NCBI RefSeq assembly: GCF_041821025.1 | Contig: NZ_JBGUAY010000001.1 | Span: forward strand, 62,001-126,000 | Direction of reading: 5' to 3' | Source: Egicoccus sp. AB-alg6-2 | GTDB taxonomy: Bacteria > Actinomycetota > Nitriliruptoria > Nitriliruptorales > Nitriliruptoraceae | DNA length: 64,000 nucleotides | Shown here: piece after piece, positions 7,557 to 16,491 of the stretch | Layout: each line of letters opens with the position of its first letter | Numbering within the stretch: position 1 is the stretch's first letter | Notes under the pieces: generated by a model | Database searches by the model: none | What the model saw: only the letters and a program-made list of their open reading frames with translations | Told to the model about the DNA's origin: nothing | Made by a program: the position numbers and the translations under genes

Positions 7557-9946
7557 GCCGCACCCCCGTCGGTCGCACCGGATGCTCGCTGCAGCGCTTC
7601 CCACACGTTCCTCGGTGACGCTGGGAGCCGGACGTCGTTGATCCCGAACGGTCGGAGCGCGTCGACGACGGCGTTCATCACCGCGGGCGTCGAGGCGATC
7701 GTGCCGGCCTCGCCCACCCCCTTGACGCCCAGCGGGTTGGTCGTCGCCGGCGTCTCCGTGCGGTCGGTGCGGAAGGTGGGCAGATCGGCGGCGGACGGGA
7801 CGTAGTAGTCCACGAGCGAGCCGGTCAGCAGGTTGCCCTCGTCGTCGTGGATCGCCTCCTCGAACAGGGCCTGCGCGATGCCCTGCGCCAACCCGCCGTG
7901 GACCTGCCCCTCGACGATCTGGGGGTTGATGACGCGGCCGACGTCGTCCACGGACACGTAGTCGCGCAGATGGACGTGGCCGGTCTCGGTGTCCACCTCG
8001 ACCGCGGCCAGGTGCGTGCCGTGCGGGTAGGAGAAGTTCTCGGGGTCGACGGTCGCGTCCGAGTCCAGGGAGGGTTCCATGTCGTCGGGGTAGTCATGGG
8101 CCGCGAACACCGCCAGCGCGACGTCCTGGATCGTCTTCGATGCGTCCGGGGACCCGCGGACCGCGAACGTGCCCCGGTCGAACTCGAGATCGTCCTCGCT
8201 GGCCTCGAGCAGGTGTGCCGCGACCCGTTTCGCCTTGGCCACCACCTTGTCGCAGGCGACCTGCACGGCATAACCACCGACGACCAGCGAGCGCGAGCCG
8301 TAGGTGTCCATGCCCTTGTGGGCGACGGCCGTGTCGCCGTGACGGACCTCGACGTCCTCGTAGGGCACCCCGAGCGCCTGGGCGGCGATCTGTGACCACG
8401 CCGTGACGTGTCCCTGACCGTGGGGCGAGGTACCGGTCACCACCTCGACCTTGCCCGACGGCAGCATGCGCACGCTGGCGTACTCCCACCCACCGGCGCC
8501 GTACGACAGCGAGCCGAGGACGCGCGACGGGGCCAGACCACACATCTCCGTGAAGGTGGAGATGCCGATGCCGAGCTGGACCGGGTCGTTCGCCTCGCGA
8601 CGACGGGTCTGCTCGGCCCGCAGCTCGTCGTAGGCGAACAACTCCTTGGCCTTCGCGGTCGCGGCCTCGTAGTTGCCCGAGTCGTAGGTGATCCCGGCGA
8701 TCGTCTCGTAGGGAAACTCCTCGTGCCGGATCCAGTTGCGCTCGCGCAGCTCGAACGGCTCCATGCCGAGCTCGTTGGCCGCCTCGTCGATCAGCCGCTC
8801 GATCGCGTAGGTCGCCTCCGGCCGGCCGGCACCGCGGTAGGCATCGGTCGGCGTCTTGTTGGTGAAGACGCCGGTGCACGTGAACGACAGCGCGTCCATC
8901 TTGTAGATCGCGTTGAACATGAACGCACCGAGCAGCGGTACGCCGGGGGTGACCAGCTGCAGGTAGGCGCCCATGTCGGCCAACAGCTTCACCTTCAGGC
9001 CCCGGATGCGACCGTCGGCATCCAACGCCAGCGACAGGTCCTGGATCTGGTCGCGACCGTGGATGGTGGCCTGATAGCCCTCCGTGCGCGACTCGGTCCA
9101 CTTCACCGGCTGGTCGAGCAGCTTCGCGAGCACGAGGCAGATCGCTTCCTCGGCGTAGACGTTGAGCTTCGACCCGAAGCCGCCGCCGACGTCGGGCGCG
9201 ATGACCCGCAACTCGTGCTCGGGAACGCCACAGGTGAGCGCGAGCATCAGCCGCAGGATGTGGGGCACCTGCGTGGCCGACCACATCGTGTACTCCCGCT
9301 GGTCGCGGGGCGGGGCACAGACCACGGCCCGCGGCTCGATCGCCGTCGGGATGAGGCGCTGGTTGACGAAGCGACGGGACACGACGTGGGCGGCGCCGTC
9401 GAACGCGGCGTCGATGTCGCCGTTGACCATCGGCCACGTGAAGCACTCGTTGGCATCCAGCGAGGTGTCGGCGAGGTCGGCGCCATCGGCGAGCGCCGCC
9501 TCCATGTCGGTCACCACCGGGAGCGGGTCGTACTCGACGTCGACGAACTCGGTGGCGTCCGCAGCCTCGTAGCGGCTGCGTGCCACGACCACCGCGACCG
9601 CGTCCCCGACGTAGCGGACCTCGTCGGTCGCGATCGGCAGGTGGACGGGCGCACGCATGTCCTCGGTCACCGGCCAGGCGCACGGCAGGCCGCCGGCCCA
9701 GTGCTCCTGCAGTTCGGCGCCGGTGTAGGCCGCGACGACGCCGGGCTGCTCCAGCGCGGCGGAGACGTCCACCCGGGTGACCCGGGCGTGCGCCATCGGC
9801 GAGCGGACGACGGCGACGTGCAGCATGCCGGGCAGTTGGACGTTGTCGGTCCAACGGGTGCGGCCGGTGACGAGGTGGGCATCCTCCTTGCGCAGCTTCG
9901 TGACGCCGACGACGGCGTCCGCTGGAGGCGTCTCGAGCGTGGTCAC
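7553..9946 (-). CDS. coxL: Form II CoxL-like molybdenum hydroxylase large subunit
   Basis: Catalytic subunit that holds the molybdopterin cofactor and hydroxylates or oxidizes a small substrate. The protein has 797 residues, normal for CoxL. Visible features are the Gln-containing SATQVPH near 224-230, APDVGGGFGSK near 250-260, the active-site loop AYRGAGR at 369-375 (bases 8822-8842) and the catalytic Glu motif GVGEAGT near the C-terminus. Proven CO dehydrogenases (form I) have a loop with Cys (AYxCSFR) binding the Mo-Cu cluster. Here the Cys is replaced by Gly, which defines form II, whose substrates are mostly unproven. GTG 9946 overlaps the coxS stop by 4 bases. CO oxidation is not supported by the loop sequence. 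Confidence 0.95.
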   Translation of the reverse strand: MTTLETPPADAVVGVTKLRKEDAHLVTGRTRWTDNVQLPGMLHVAVVRSPMAHARVTRVDVSAALEQPGVVAAYTGAELQEHWAGGLPCAWPVTEDMRAPVHLPIATDEVRYVGDAVAVVVARSRYEAADATEFVDVEYDPLPVVTDMEAALADGADLADTSLDANECFTWPMVNGDIDAAFDGAAHVVSRRFVNQRLIPTAIEPRAVVCAPPRDQREYTMWSATQVPHILRLMLALTCGVPEHELRVIAPDVGGGFGSKLNVYAEEAICLVLAKLLDQPVKWTESRTEGYQATIHGRDQIQDLSLALDADGRIRGLKVKLLADMGAYLQLVTPGVPLLGAFMFNAIYKMDALSFTCTGVFTNKTPTDAYRGAGRPEATYAIERLIDEAANELGMEPFELRERNWIRHEEFPYETIAGITYDSGNYEAATAKAKELFAYDELRAEQTRRREANDPVQLGIGISTFTEMCGLAPSRVLGSLSYGAGGWEYASVRMLPSGKVEVVTGTSPHGQGHVTAWSQIAAQALGVPYEDVEVRHGDTAVAHKGMDTYGSRSLVVGGYAVQVACDKVVAKAKRVAAHLLEASEDDLEFDRGTFAVRGSPDASKTIQDVALAVFAAHDYPDDMEPSLDSDATVDPENFSYPHGTHLAAVEVDTETGHVHLRDYVSVDDVGRVINPQIVEGQVHGGLAQGIAQALFEEAIHDDEGNLLTGSLVDYYVPSAADLPTFRTDRTETPATTNPLGVKGVGEAGTIASTPAVMNAVVDALRPFGINDVRLPASPRNVWEALQRASGATDGGAA

Positions 9947-10530
9947 GGCGCCACCTCCAGGTTCTCGAGCTGTTCGACGTGGTCGGGGTCGGACACCACG
10001 TCGGCCTCGCCGACCGTCCCCTCGTCGGGGTCGGGCATCGGCTCGCCGCGCAGTTCGGCAGCGGCGCGCAACACCGAACGGACGATGTTGACGTAGCCGG
10101 TGCAGCGGCACAGGTTGCCCTCGAGACCGTGCCGCACCTCCTCTTCGGTGGGGTCGGGGTTGCGTTCGAGCAGGTCGATCGACGACATGATCATGCCCGG
10201 GGTGCAGTAGCCACACTGCAGCCCGTGCTCGGTGTGGAACGCCTTCTGCAGCGGGTGCCACCCGCTGGTCGCGTCACCGTCGGCGGGCGGCTGCGCCAGT
10301 CCCTCGATGGTGCGCACCTCGGCGCCGTCGGCCTGCACGGCCAGGATCGTGCAGCTCTTGACCGACTGACCGTCGAGGTGGACGGTGCAGGCGCCGCAGT
10401 TGGACGTGTCGCAGCCGATGTTGGTGCCGGTCCGGCCCAGCACGTCGCGCAGGTAGTGGACCAGCAGCAGCCTCGGCTCGACGTCGTCGTCGTGCGTGGC
10501 GCCGTCCACCTTTATCTGGACTCTGGTCAT
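9943..10530 (-). CDS. coxS: [2Fe-2S] small subunit of CODH-type molybdenum hydroxylase
   Basis: Carries two [2Fe-2S] clusters that take electrons from the Mo site to FAD. The plant-ferredoxin-type domain has Cys40, Cys45, Cys48 and Cys60; the second, helical domain has Cys106, Cys109, Cys141 and Cys143 (CGYCTPG and CRCTGY). At 195 residues it is about 30 longer than usual, owing to an acidic tail rich in Asp/Glu. ATG 10530 follows GGGAGGG. First gene of the operon, with a promoter candidate about 130 bases upstream. Confidence 0.96.
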   Translation of the reverse strand: MTRVQIKVDGATHDDDVEPRLLLVHYLRDVLGRTGTNIGCDTSNCGACTVHLDGQSVKSCTILAVQADGAEVRTIEGLAQPPADGDATSGWHPLQKAFHTEHGLQCGYCTPGMIMSSIDLLERNPDPTEEEVRHGLEGNLCRCTGYVNIVRSVLRAAAELRGEPMPDPDEGTVGEADVVSDPDHVEQLENLEVAP

Positions 10531-10658
10531 CGTGCCCTCCCGTGGTCGAGCCCTCGCAGGCCGCGCCGACGGGTCGCCCCCGCGCGACACACGATGCGTT
10601 CGAAACGCCCCCTCCCGCCGGAGGTCCCGCCCCCCGGCCCGCTCCCGGGCGCCGGCCA

Positions 10659-10687
10659 ACCGTAAGTCGTGGCCGCTTCCGTGTCAC
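10659..10687 (-). promoter_or_regulatory. Candidate promoter of the cox operon
   Basis: On the minus strand, GTGACA (10682-10687), a 17-base spacer and TACGGT (10659-10664) resemble a housekeeping promoter. It would give a leader of about 120 bases before coxS. A 13-base inverted repeat, GCGTT-CGA-AACGC at 10596-10608, lies in that leader and could be an operator. Further up, CGGAGCGCTCCG (10718-10729) is a perfect 12-base palindrome between the end of the lipoprotein gene and the promoter. None of these sites is proven by sequence alone. Confidence 0.4.
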
Positions 10688-10750
10688 CCGCTCTTTCAGC
10701 GGCGGCGCACGTCGTCACGGAGCGCTCCGCTGCATCCGCTCCGACCGGCG

Positions 10751-11938
10751 TCAGTCCGACGAGAACGTGGCGACGTCGGCGGGGCGGCCGTCGCGGGGGT
10801 CGTCGTCGTGCGGGACCCGCAACGGCAGGTCGTCGGCGTCCGGCAACCGGTCGCGGTCGACGGCGAGCACGACGCGGTACGGGTTGAAGTCGTCGGTGCA
10901 AGCACCGGCGCCGACCGCGCCTTCGTCGACGGCGACATACCCGGCATCGACGGTCGTCACGCTGATCACGTACGCGGGGCAGCTTCCCGACTCGCCACCG
11001 AAGTACACGGCGAGGGCCTGTCGCTCGGACGCCACCTGATCGAGTTCGCCGTACACACCGCCGGTCGCGGGCGGATCGTCGTCGGTGTCCGGCGTCCGGT
11101 CGCCGACGTGCAGGTCCCACAGCTCCGCCGCCGCGTCCTCGTCCCACGCGATCTCGAGGAAGCCCCAACGTGGCTCGGACGGCGGCCCCTGACCCCAACC
11201 GTCGAGCTTCGCCAGCGTCGTGGCGGCACGCGACGGCGGCGGCGGGGGCTCCTGGATCTCGAAGCAGATGGCGTCGGCGCCATGGTCGTCGCTCAGCTGC
11301 TCCAGCCGTTCGGGCGGCGGGTCGTAGAGGCCGAGCGCGACCCGGTTGCGCATGACGTCCAGCCCACTGGAGGTCAACAGGCCGGGTACCGGCTCACCGG
11401 AGGGGTTCTCCTGGGACCAGATCCGCTCCTGCCGTGCCTGGAGTTCGGCCTCGCCGAACGTGGCATCGGCGACGGCGACGGCGGGGTGCACGGCGTCACG
11501 GACGCCGGCGGCGTACGCCTCGACGTCACCCGTGAACGCGACGACCAGTCCACCGGCGTCCTGGTCGAACCACAGCCCGGCGAAGTCGTCGCCGGCGTGC
11601 TCGCGCGCCCAGCGCTGTACCGCCGGGGCAAGGGTCTCGACCGTCGGGCCGCCCGTCGTCGTGTCGTCGAGCGGCGCCCCCGTGGTGCCGAGCGGTTCCA
11701 CCCCTTCTGGCCGCTGTGCCTCGAGCGGAGCCACGTCCTGGCACCTCGGCGCGATGCCGGCGGCCGCGCCTGCGGCGGACGGGGGATCCTCGTGGTCGGC
11801 CGACGGGGCGACGACACCGTCGCCATCGGAGACCTCGCCACAGGCACCGAGCAGCGCCGCGGCCGCCACGACACCGACGAGACGACGTGATGGGGCAGCC
11901 ATCGGGTACCGGTCGCGTCGTCCGGGTGCGTCCTGCAT
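10751..11938 (-). CDS. Unrecognised lipoprotein
   Basis: I do not recognise the family. The 395-residue product has a lipoprotein signal with lipobox LLGAC (Cys33 from the ATG at 11938, Cys21 from the alternative ATG at 11902), so it should be anchored outside the cytoplasmic membrane. The first ATG has AGGA at 9 bases, the second has no clear site. The mature part is acidic and contains few Cys. It has a Pro run (EPPPPPSR) near the middle and several WD/GLW-type aromatic patches. It sits between the cox operon (same strand, downstream) and a divergent SnoaL-like gene. Nothing shows that it belongs to the cox operon, which has its own promoter candidate. Confidence 0.75.
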   Translation of the reverse strand: MQDAPGRRDRYPMAAPSRRLVGVVAAAALLGACGEVSDGDGVVAPSADHEDPPSAAGAAAGIAPRCQDVAPLEAQRPEGVEPLGTTGAPLDDTTTGGPTVETLAPAVQRWAREHAGDDFAGLWFDQDAGGLVVAFTGDVEAYAAGVRDAVHPAVAVADATFGEAELQARQERIWSQENPSGEPVPGLLTSSGLDVMRNRVALGLYDPPPERLEQLSDDHGADAICFEIQEPPPPPSRAATTLAKLDGWGQGPPSEPRWGFLEIAWDEDAAAELWDLHVGDRTPDTDDDPPATGGVYGELDQVASERQALAVYFGGESGSCPAYVISVTTVDAGYVAVDEGAVGAGACTDDFNPYRVVLAVDRDRLPDADDLPLRVPHDDDPRDGRPADVATFSSD

Positions 11939-12192
11939 CGTGGTCCGTCCTTGCGAGCTTCAGATGCCGGCGTGGACTCCGGGACGGATCCCCGCCGGTT
12001 GCCTCGTGGAGCGCCGACATGCCGCCTTCCCGACCGTGCCAAGTTCACGACGTCGTGGCCCTCGCCCGCGAGGCGGCTAGCCGCGGTTCTCGGGCTGAGG
12101 AACACCACATTCCTGGCATGGTGATCAGGTGTTGTTCTGCCCATCATTACCAGACCGCCCGCAGCGGAGCGGGCTGCCACGAGGAGGACACC

Positions 12193-12621
12193 ATGGAGCG
12201 GTTCGAAAACGTCGTCGACAAGTTCATCGAGTCGATCGAGGCGGGTGACAGCGAGGCGTTCGCGGCGCTGTTCGCCGAGGACGCCGTGGGGCACCACCCG
12301 CTGTACCCCGAACCGGTCCGTGGACGGGAGGCGATCCGGCAGAGCGAGCAGGCGCTCTTCGACGCGTTCTCGGACATCTCCGTCGACGTGCGTTCGGTGC
12401 TGGTCGACGGCGACCGCAGCGCCCTGGAGGTCGTCATCGAGGCGGTGAACACCGGGCCGCTAGACCTGGGTGAAGGCGAGCCGGTGCCGGCGACGGGACG
12501 CACCGTCGCGCTGCCCGCCAGCTGGTGGCTGGACCTCGGCCCCGACGACCTCATCGTCGAGACGCGCGACTACCTCGACACCGCGACATTCCTGCGCCAG
12601 CTCGGCCTCGAGGCGACGTAG
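12193..12621 (+). CDS. SnoaL-like / NTF2-fold protein
   Basis: A small alpha+beta barrel protein of 142 residues, of the SnoaL/ester-cyclase superfamily: helix VDKFIESIEAGD, FAALFAEDAVGHHPL, then EAIRQSEQALFDAFSDISVDV, and a final strand with SWWLDLGPDDLI. Members include polyketide cyclases, hydrolases and stress-response proteins, so the reaction cannot be assigned. The ATG follows GAGGAGG at a good distance. A short hairpin (GCCCGC, 6-base loop, GCGGGC; 12157-12174) lies just before the ribosome site and could affect translation. It is transcribed alone, toward the glycosyltransferase gene. Confidence 0.8.
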   Translation: MERFENVVDKFIESIEAGDSEAFAALFAEDAVGHHPLYPEPVRGREAIRQSEQALFDAFSDISVDVRSVLVDGDRSALEVVIEAVNTGPLDLGEGEPVPATGRTVALPASWWLDLGPDDLIVETRDYLDTATFLRQLGLEAT

Positions 12622-12677
12622 CGCTTCGCCTGCGGCGACTCCCGGCCACACCTCAGCGAGACCGCGCGCCACGATCG

Positions 12678-13931
12678 TCACGTAACCGGTGGATGCGGCT
12701 CGACGAGCGCCTCGATCTCGCGGACCGCACGGTCCTCGGACACCTCGTCCGCGATCTCGTGGGCCAGTCGGACGGCCGCCTGCCGGTACGACTCCTCGCT
12801 GAGCACCTTCATCGCCACGGCGGCGATCTCCTCGGCAGCCGCGGACGGCTCCAGTCGAAGACCGGCGCCGTGGTGCACCACCCGGGCGGCCACGTCGAGC
12901 TGGTCCCGGCCGAGCGGTAGACAGACGAGGGGCACCCCGGCGGCCAGGGCCTTGATCGTCGTGCCGTGTCCGCCGTGGGTGACGACCAGCGCCGCCTCGG
13001 GCAGGATCTGCCGGTGCGGGGCGAGGCGGAGGACCTGCAGGTTGCTCGGAGCGTCGATGGCATCGGGGTCGACGCCCCGACCGGTGGTCACCACCGCCCG
13101 GACCGGCAGTCGGCCCATCGCGTCGGTCACCCTTCGAAGGACGTCCTCATGGTCCTGAAAGTCGCAGCTGAGCGCGACGAGGACGAGCGGCTCGTCCCCC
13201 GCGGGCGGCGCCCACTGGCCGCAGTCGAGCAAATCGTCCAGCCGCGGGCCCACGTGCTTGACCACCGGGGGCAGCGGGCCAAGGAAGTCGAACGCTGCGC
13301 TCGTCAGGACGAGAACGAGCGCGGCGCTGCGTGCCTGGTCGAGGACGTGGTCGAGCGGTGGCAGGCCGTGCTCGGCACGGGCGGCGTTCAGAGCGGGCAG
13401 GGCGACGTCCCACATCTGCACGTTCCGCTCGGCCACCTTCCGGTCACGCTCGCGCTCCTGGTCGTCGGCGGCCGGGAGCAGGCCGGGGCCGAACGGGGGC
13501 ACGCCGTCGGCAGGGACCATGTTGATCGTGGTGCCGAGGACAACGCAGGGCACCCCGGCGGCTTCGGCTGCGATGAGCGATCCGAACAACAGTGACTCGG
13601 TCAGCAGAGCTGCGGTCGGGCGACGCTCGAGTTCGGCGCGGACGTCGGCCGCGAAGGCGGCGGCGGGCCCGATCGCCAACCGATCGCGCATGGCGGCGAA
13701 CGCGTCGGGACCCCAGTCTCCGACGAACAGCGTAGAGCGGGAACGTTCCTTGCGATGAGGCGCCCGTGTCCATGACACGTGCACCGCCCCGGTCGCTTCG
13801 ACGTCTGCCCGCAGCACCGGATCGGCCAGCACCCGGACGTGATGGCCCCGCTCTACCAGCGCTCGCGCCACGCTCATCAGCGGCGGAACAGCCCCGGCCC
13901 CGTCCCAGGCCGTCATCAAGAACTCGCTCAT
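12678..13931 (-). CDS. MGT-family (GT1) glycosyltransferase
   Basis: Transfers a sugar from an NDP-sugar to a small hydrophobic acceptor, as in macrolide-inactivating or polyketide-decorating enzymes. The 417-residue protein has the GT1 signature HGGHGTTIKALAAGVPLV (starts at 319) and the downstream DQ pair near 343 that contacts the sugar. The N-terminal domain begins with the usual AWDGAGAVPPL loop. ATG 13931 overlaps the stop of the upstream TetR gene by 4 bases, so the two are co-translated. Such TetR-MGT pairs often serve self-defence against antibiotics, but the acceptor here is unknown. Confidence 0.88.
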   Translation of the reverse strand: MSEFLMTAWDGAGAVPPLMSVARALVERGHHVRVLADPVLRADVEATGAVHVSWTRAPHRKERSRSTLFVGDWGPDAFAAMRDRLAIGPAAAFAADVRAELERRPTAALLTESLLFGSLIAAEAAGVPCVVLGTTINMVPADGVPPFGPGLLPAADDQERERDRKVAERNVQMWDVALPALNAARAEHGLPPLDHVLDQARSAALVLVLTSAAFDFLGPLPPVVKHVGPRLDDLLDCGQWAPPAGDEPLVLVALSCDFQDHEDVLRRVTDAMGRLPVRAVVTTGRGVDPDAIDAPSNLQVLRLAPHRQILPEAALVVTHGGHGTTIKALAAGVPLVCLPLGRDQLDVAARVVHHGAGLRLEPSAAAEEIAAVAMKVLSEESYRQAAVRLAHEIADEVSEDRAVREIEALVEPHPPVT

Positions 13932-14536
13932 GACCCTGCCCCCGCTTCGGGTAGCTCGTGCAGCGCGGTGACGAGTTCGCACACCGCAGTGATGGTGTCC
14001 TGCCTGCTCAGGCGCTTGTCGTGCCTGAGCAGCTTCCAGGTATAGACGTCGGTGGCGACGACCAACTGGGCGAGGCGGCGCGTCCGACGCTTACCCTGAA
14101 GACCATCGAGCGCAGCGGCGAAGGTCTGCTCGACCCACGCCTCGTGGCGCCGTCGACCGAAGTCGAGCCAAGGCCGAACGGCGGGCACGCGTTCCTCGAC
14201 AGCGAGCATCCGCAGACTGCTCTCGCCCGTTCGCTCGTAGTCGTCCACGAGCGTGGTCACCGCGGTGCGGACCGCACCCGGCGTCGCCGGCCAACGGGCA
14301 TTCTCGATCGAGGATGCCAAGCGCTCGGCGGCAGCCGCGAACAGTGCGTCTTTGGTCGGGAAGTGGTTCAGCACGGTCTGGAGCGCCACGCCCGCCGCGG
14401 CCGCGACGTCGCGGATCGTGACGTCGTCGTACCACCGCTCCATGAACGCCCGCTCCGCGGCTTCGGCGATCCGCTTCCTCGTCGCCTCGGTCGCAGCAGC
14501 GCGCGCCGACATTCGGTAGGTTCTTGTACCACTCAT
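13928..14536 (-). CDS. TetR-family transcriptional regulator
   Basis: A one-component repressor of 202 residues. The helix-turn-helix lies in about residues 20-65 (ERWYDDVTIRDVAAAAGVALQTVLNHFPTKDALFAA pattern). The C-terminal ligand domain is rich in Arg and Trp and has no recognisable ligand signature. It is translationally coupled to the glycosyltransferase and so likely controls it. The start ATG at 14536 lies inside a spaced inverted repeat (CTCATT-N18-AATGAG, 14532-14561), a possible autoregulatory operator. A second in-frame ATG at 14512 is also possible. Confidence 0.87.
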   Translation of the reverse strand: MSGTRTYRMSARAAATEATRKRIAEAAERAFMERWYDDVTIRDVAAAAGVALQTVLNHFPTKDALFAAAAERLASSIENARWPATPGAVRTAVTTLVDDYERTGESSLRMLAVEERVPAVRPWLDFGRRRHEAWVEQTFAAALDGLQGKRRTRRLAQLVVATDVYTWKLLRHDKRLSRQDTITAVCELVTALHELPEAGAGS

Positions 14537-14686
14537 TGGGACATCATCACATCGAAATGAGACGACGTCAAGCGCCGTCAGCACCCTCAGGGCGGACGGG
14601 TCGAACGACCGTGCGGCGTGGAACGGACGACGCCCGACAGGCGTCACGTTCGCGATCGACATGATCGCCGCCCGGTTCCCTGGCCC

Positions 14687-15733
14687 CTACCCGCCGATGT
14701 AGGACATTTCGACGCGTGGGCCGCTGAGACCGGCCTCGGCACGCAGCTCCGAGGCGCGGTCACTTCGCGCGGACCAGACAGCGGCGACCGCCGCGGTCAG
14801 CTCCCCGTCGGACGCGCCGCCGCGCACGAGGGCGCGGAGGTCGGTGCCCCTGGCGGCGAACAGGCAGGTGTAGAGCTCGCCGACCGCCGACAGACGCGCA
14901 CGGGTGCAGTCGCCGCAGAAGGGTCGGCTGACCGACGCGATGATGCCGACCTCGCCGGCCCCGTCGAGGTAGCGGTAACGCTCGGCGACCTCCCCGTGGT
15001 GCGTCGGCTCGACCGGCTCGATGGCCCAGCGGGCCGCGATGCGCTCGGCCACCTCGGCGGCGGGAACCATGCGGTCCCGCAACCAGCCGTTGGTGGTGCC
15101 GACGTCCATGAACTCGATGAACCGCAGGGTGACGCCGGTGTCGCGGGCCCAGCCGGCCAACTCCTCGAGCCGACCGTCGTTCACCCCCCGTTGCAGCACG
15201 CAGTTGATCTTCACCGGGTCCAACCCGGCCTCGCGCGCGGCCACGATGCCGTCGAGCACCGTGCCGACCGGTGCGTTCGTGTCGGCCAGCTGACGGAAGG
15301 TCGCGTCGTCGAGCGCATCGAGGCTGACGGTGATCCGACGCAGGCCGGCCTCGGCCAGCGCCGGCGCGAACCGGCGGAGCAGCACGCCGTTGGTGGTGAG
15401 GGCGAGGTCGGCGAGTCCGGGCTGGTCCTCCGTGGGCGCGGGGATGGCCGACAGCGCGGCGACCAGGTCCGGCAGGTCGCGGCGCAGCAACGGTTCACCC
15501 CCCGTCAACCGCAGCTTGCGGACCCCGAGCCCGACGAAGATCCGCGCGAGCCGCGTCAGCTCCTCGAAGCGCAACAACTCGTCGCGTTCGAGGAAGGCGT
15601 ACTCCGGCCCGAACACCTCACGCGGCATGCAGTAGCGGCAACGCAGGTTGCACCGGTCGGTGACCGACAGGCGCAGGTCGCGGACCGGCCGGCCCAACCG
15701 GTCGAGCAACGGTGACGCGACGGAGCTCTCCAT
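14687..15733 (-). CDS. moaA: GTP 3',8-cyclase (MoaA)
   Basis: Radical-SAM enzyme for the first step of molybdenum cofactor synthesis, GTP to 3',8-cyclo-GTP. The 348-residue protein shows the N-terminal radical-SAM cluster CNLRCRYC (Cys28, Cys32, Cys35). The second cluster ligands at the C-terminal end are Cys273, Cys276 and Cys290, and the protein ends in the required Gly-Gly. ATG 15733 is used; a TACCGT box ends only 6 bases before it, so the message may be leaderless. It is divergent from moaX. No moaC is seen in the window. Confidence 0.96.
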   Translation of the reverse strand: MESSVASPLLDRLGRPVRDLRLSVTDRCNLRCRYCMPREVFGPEYAFLERDELLRFEELTRLARIFVGLGVRKLRLTGGEPLLRRDLPDLVAALSAIPAPTEDQPGLADLALTTNGVLLRRFAPALAEAGLRRITVSLDALDDATFRQLADTNAPVGTVLDGIVAAREAGLDPVKINCVLQRGVNDGRLEELAGWARDTGVTLRFIEFMDVGTTNGWLRDRMVPAAEVAERIAARWAIEPVEPTHHGEVAERYRYLDGAGEVGIIASVSRPFCGDCTRARLSAVGELYTCLFAARGTDLRALVRGGASDGELTAAVAAVWSARSDRASELRAEAGLSGPRVEMSYIGG

Positions 15734-15794
15734 GGCCGAACGGTACCCCTCGCGGCAGGCAGTAGCCTCGGTCGCGGACGAGGGAGGGCGTGCC

Positions 15795-16490
15795 GTGGAG
15801 GTCGAGGTGCGGCTGTTCGGCGGTCTCGCGGAGCACGCCGGGGGCGCCAGGACACGGGTCGAGGTGGCCGACGACGCGACCGTCGCGGACCTGCGACCGG
15901 CACTGGCCGCGAAGCACCCGGCGCTGGCGCCGTTGCTGGCGCGGGTGAACGTCGCGGTCGACCTCGAGGTCGCTGGCGAGGACCGCTCGCTGGCCGGGGC
16001 GCGCGAGGTGGCCGTCTTGCCGCCGGTGGCGGGCGGGGCAGCGACCGACGACGTCCGCGTGGTCACCGGGCTGCGCCGGCCTCCCCTACCGGTCGAGGCA
16101 ACCATCGAGGCGGTCAGCACCCCCGATGTCGGGGCGACGGCGGTCTTCCTCGGCAGCGTGCGCGACCACGCCGGCGACCTCGACGACGTCGTGCGCCTCG
16201 ACTACTCGGCCTACGACGAGATGGCCGAGCGGATGCTGTCCGACCTGGCCGCCGAGATCGCCACCGACCATCCGCAGGTCCGCGGCATCGCCCTGCTGCA
16301 CAGCACCGGCGAGCTGCCGGTGGGTGCCCACACCATCCTGGTGGTGTGTACCGCGCCACACCGCGCCGAGGCCTTCTCCGCCTGCGAGGACGCCCTGGAA
16401 CGGGTCAAGGACCGGCTGCCCGTGTGGAAACGGGAGGTGACCGCCGACGGGGCCCACCGCTGGGTCGGCCTGCCACCGACCGGCGACTGA
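15795..16490 (+). CDS. moaX: MoaX: MoaD-MoaE fusion (molybdopterin synthase)
   Basis: Both molybdopterin synthase subunits in one chain of 231 residues. Residues 1-81 are a MoaD ubiquitin-like domain ending in PPVAGG (Gly80-Gly81). Residues 82-231 are MoaE, with the two active-site lysines in RVKDRLPVWKREV (Lys205 and Lys212). MoaD needs a free C-terminal Gly-Gly thiocarboxylate, so the fusion must be cut after Gly81, as known for mycobacterial MoaX. GTG 15795 follows GAGGGAGGG. Its stop is one base from the converging modC stop. Confidence 0.93.
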   Translation: MEVEVRLFGGLAEHAGGARTRVEVADDATVADLRPALAAKHPALAPLLARVNVAVDLEVAGEDRSLAGAREVAVLPPVAGGAATDDVRVVTGLRRPPLPVEATIEAVSTPDVGATAVFLGSVRDHAGDLDDVVRLDYSAYDEMAERMLSDLAAEIATDHPQVRGIALLHSTGELPVGAHTILVVCTAPHRAEAFSACEDALERVKDRLPVWKREVTADGAHRWVGLPPTGD

Positions 16491-16491
16491 G

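Noticed and set aside
6705-10530. True (form I) CO dehydrogenase
   Set aside because: The large-subunit loop lacks the Cu-binding Cys and the gene order is S-L-M, not M-S-L.
10531-10658. Molybdenum-cofactor riboswitch in the cox leader
   Set aside because: The leader is long enough, but I cannot recognise the conserved structure, only a short inverted repeat; a covariance-model search would decide.
12622-12677. Terminator between SnoaL-like and glycosyltransferase genes
   Set aside because: No stable stem is apparent in the 56-base gap.
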